From Norana najaformis (Eukaryota > Annelida > Clitellata > Crassiclitellata > Hormogastridae), in the NCBI GenBank assembly GCA_964023275.1, contig OZ029914.1:48810530-48874529 (forward strand): a stretch of DNA of 64,000 nucleotides. The letters run 5' to 3'. Below the pieces are notes generated by a model. That model worked only from the letters and a program-made list of their open reading frames with translations, ran no database searches and was not told the DNA's origin. Position numbers and translations under genes: made by a program. Below, one piece after another: positions 63,870 through 64,000 of this stretch (position 1 is the first letter of the stretch; every line of letters starts with the position of its first letter).

Positions 63870-64000
63870 AGACGAAGCCTACGAGGATTTTTACTGTTGT
63901 CTTCCTTTTATAATTTACTAATAATGTAACAATGTAAAAATGACTATTTACTGAGCATTTAAGTTAGCGATTCGAGGCCTTATTGACTCCCATTTCTGTG
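63870..64000 (-). repeat. segmental duplication, copy 2 right part (MITE empty site)
   Basis: Homologous to 51565-51625 joined to 51797-51865, without the MITE: 'aagcctacgaggatttttac', 'tataatttactaataatgta' and 'acaatgtaaaaatgactatt'. It continues to the window edge. Confidence 0.85.

Noticed and set aside
63117-63929. Single 270-codon open frame near the right end
   Set aside because: It runs through a LINE-B tail, a LINE-A-like tail and GAT-rich sequence, so it cannot be one protein. Only the splice-bounded part was kept as a low-confidence candidate.

Overview
This is a draft-assembly segment of a repeat-rich animal genome, about 37-40% GC by eye, with one run of Ns at 28592-28624. It is not bacterial: the real genes are split by GT..AG introns, retrotransposons and SINEs are abundant, and microsatellites are long. 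The mix of a CR1/L2-like LINE encoding a 2A-like NPGP motif, an RTE-like LINE, tRNA-derived SINEs, hAT, pogo-like and Tc1/mariner-like DNA elements fits an invertebrate (deuterostome or lophotrochozoan). I cannot name the species.

The most interesting content is a cluster of fast-evolving two-immunoglobulin-domain membrane receptor genes joined by phase-1 introns. Gene A (16.3-17.6 kb, minus) is a pseudogene fragment. Gene B (22.4-25.7 kb, plus, with a possible tail exon at 30.8 kb) has a signal peptide, two Ig exons and a transmembrane exon. Gene C (51.5-45.6 kb, minus) can be assembled into five exons that close in frame to 266 residues. A duplicate of gene C's first exon and upstream region lies at 62.6-64.0 kb, and a relic of its 3' end lies near 39.9 kb, so the locus has grown by local duplication. 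A GC-rich, tyrosine-containing open frame at 3.4-3.9 kb may be the cytoplasmic tail of another receptor.

Layout: 0.25-0.48 kb SINE-B; 3.1-3.4 kb AAT microsatellites; 4.9-8.2 kb a full-length decayed RTE-like LINE with an 11-bp target-site duplication; 8.3-16.3 kb mostly featureless with a SINE-A copy and a LINE relic; 19-21.6 kb CT, ATGCATACA and TA repeats; 22.4-31 kb gene B, whose last intron holds about 2.5 kb of TGATGA minisatellite, the gap, a hairpin-bearing MITE and a GGAT minisatellite; 31-38 kb 5'-truncated LINE-A copies; 39-45.3 kb LINE-B copies, a roughly 515-bp tandem repeat and a 413-bp mariner-type MITE; 45.5-51.9 kb gene C, with a DNA transposon carrying a PHD-like ORF in one intron; 52.5-58.1 kb a hAT remnant and two paralogous transposase-like genes, one with an intact 557-codon frame; 58.5-62.3 kb a near full-length LINE-A; 62.6-64 kb the duplicated gene C upstream region, split by a segment with two candidate exons.

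The two families that shape the region are LINE-A (tail ATTACG repeats) and SINE-A, whose 3' end resembles the LINE-A end. Two LINE-A copies 25 kb apart carry the same nonsense codons, so a defective source has been copied. Most remaining long open frames are translations of simple repeats.
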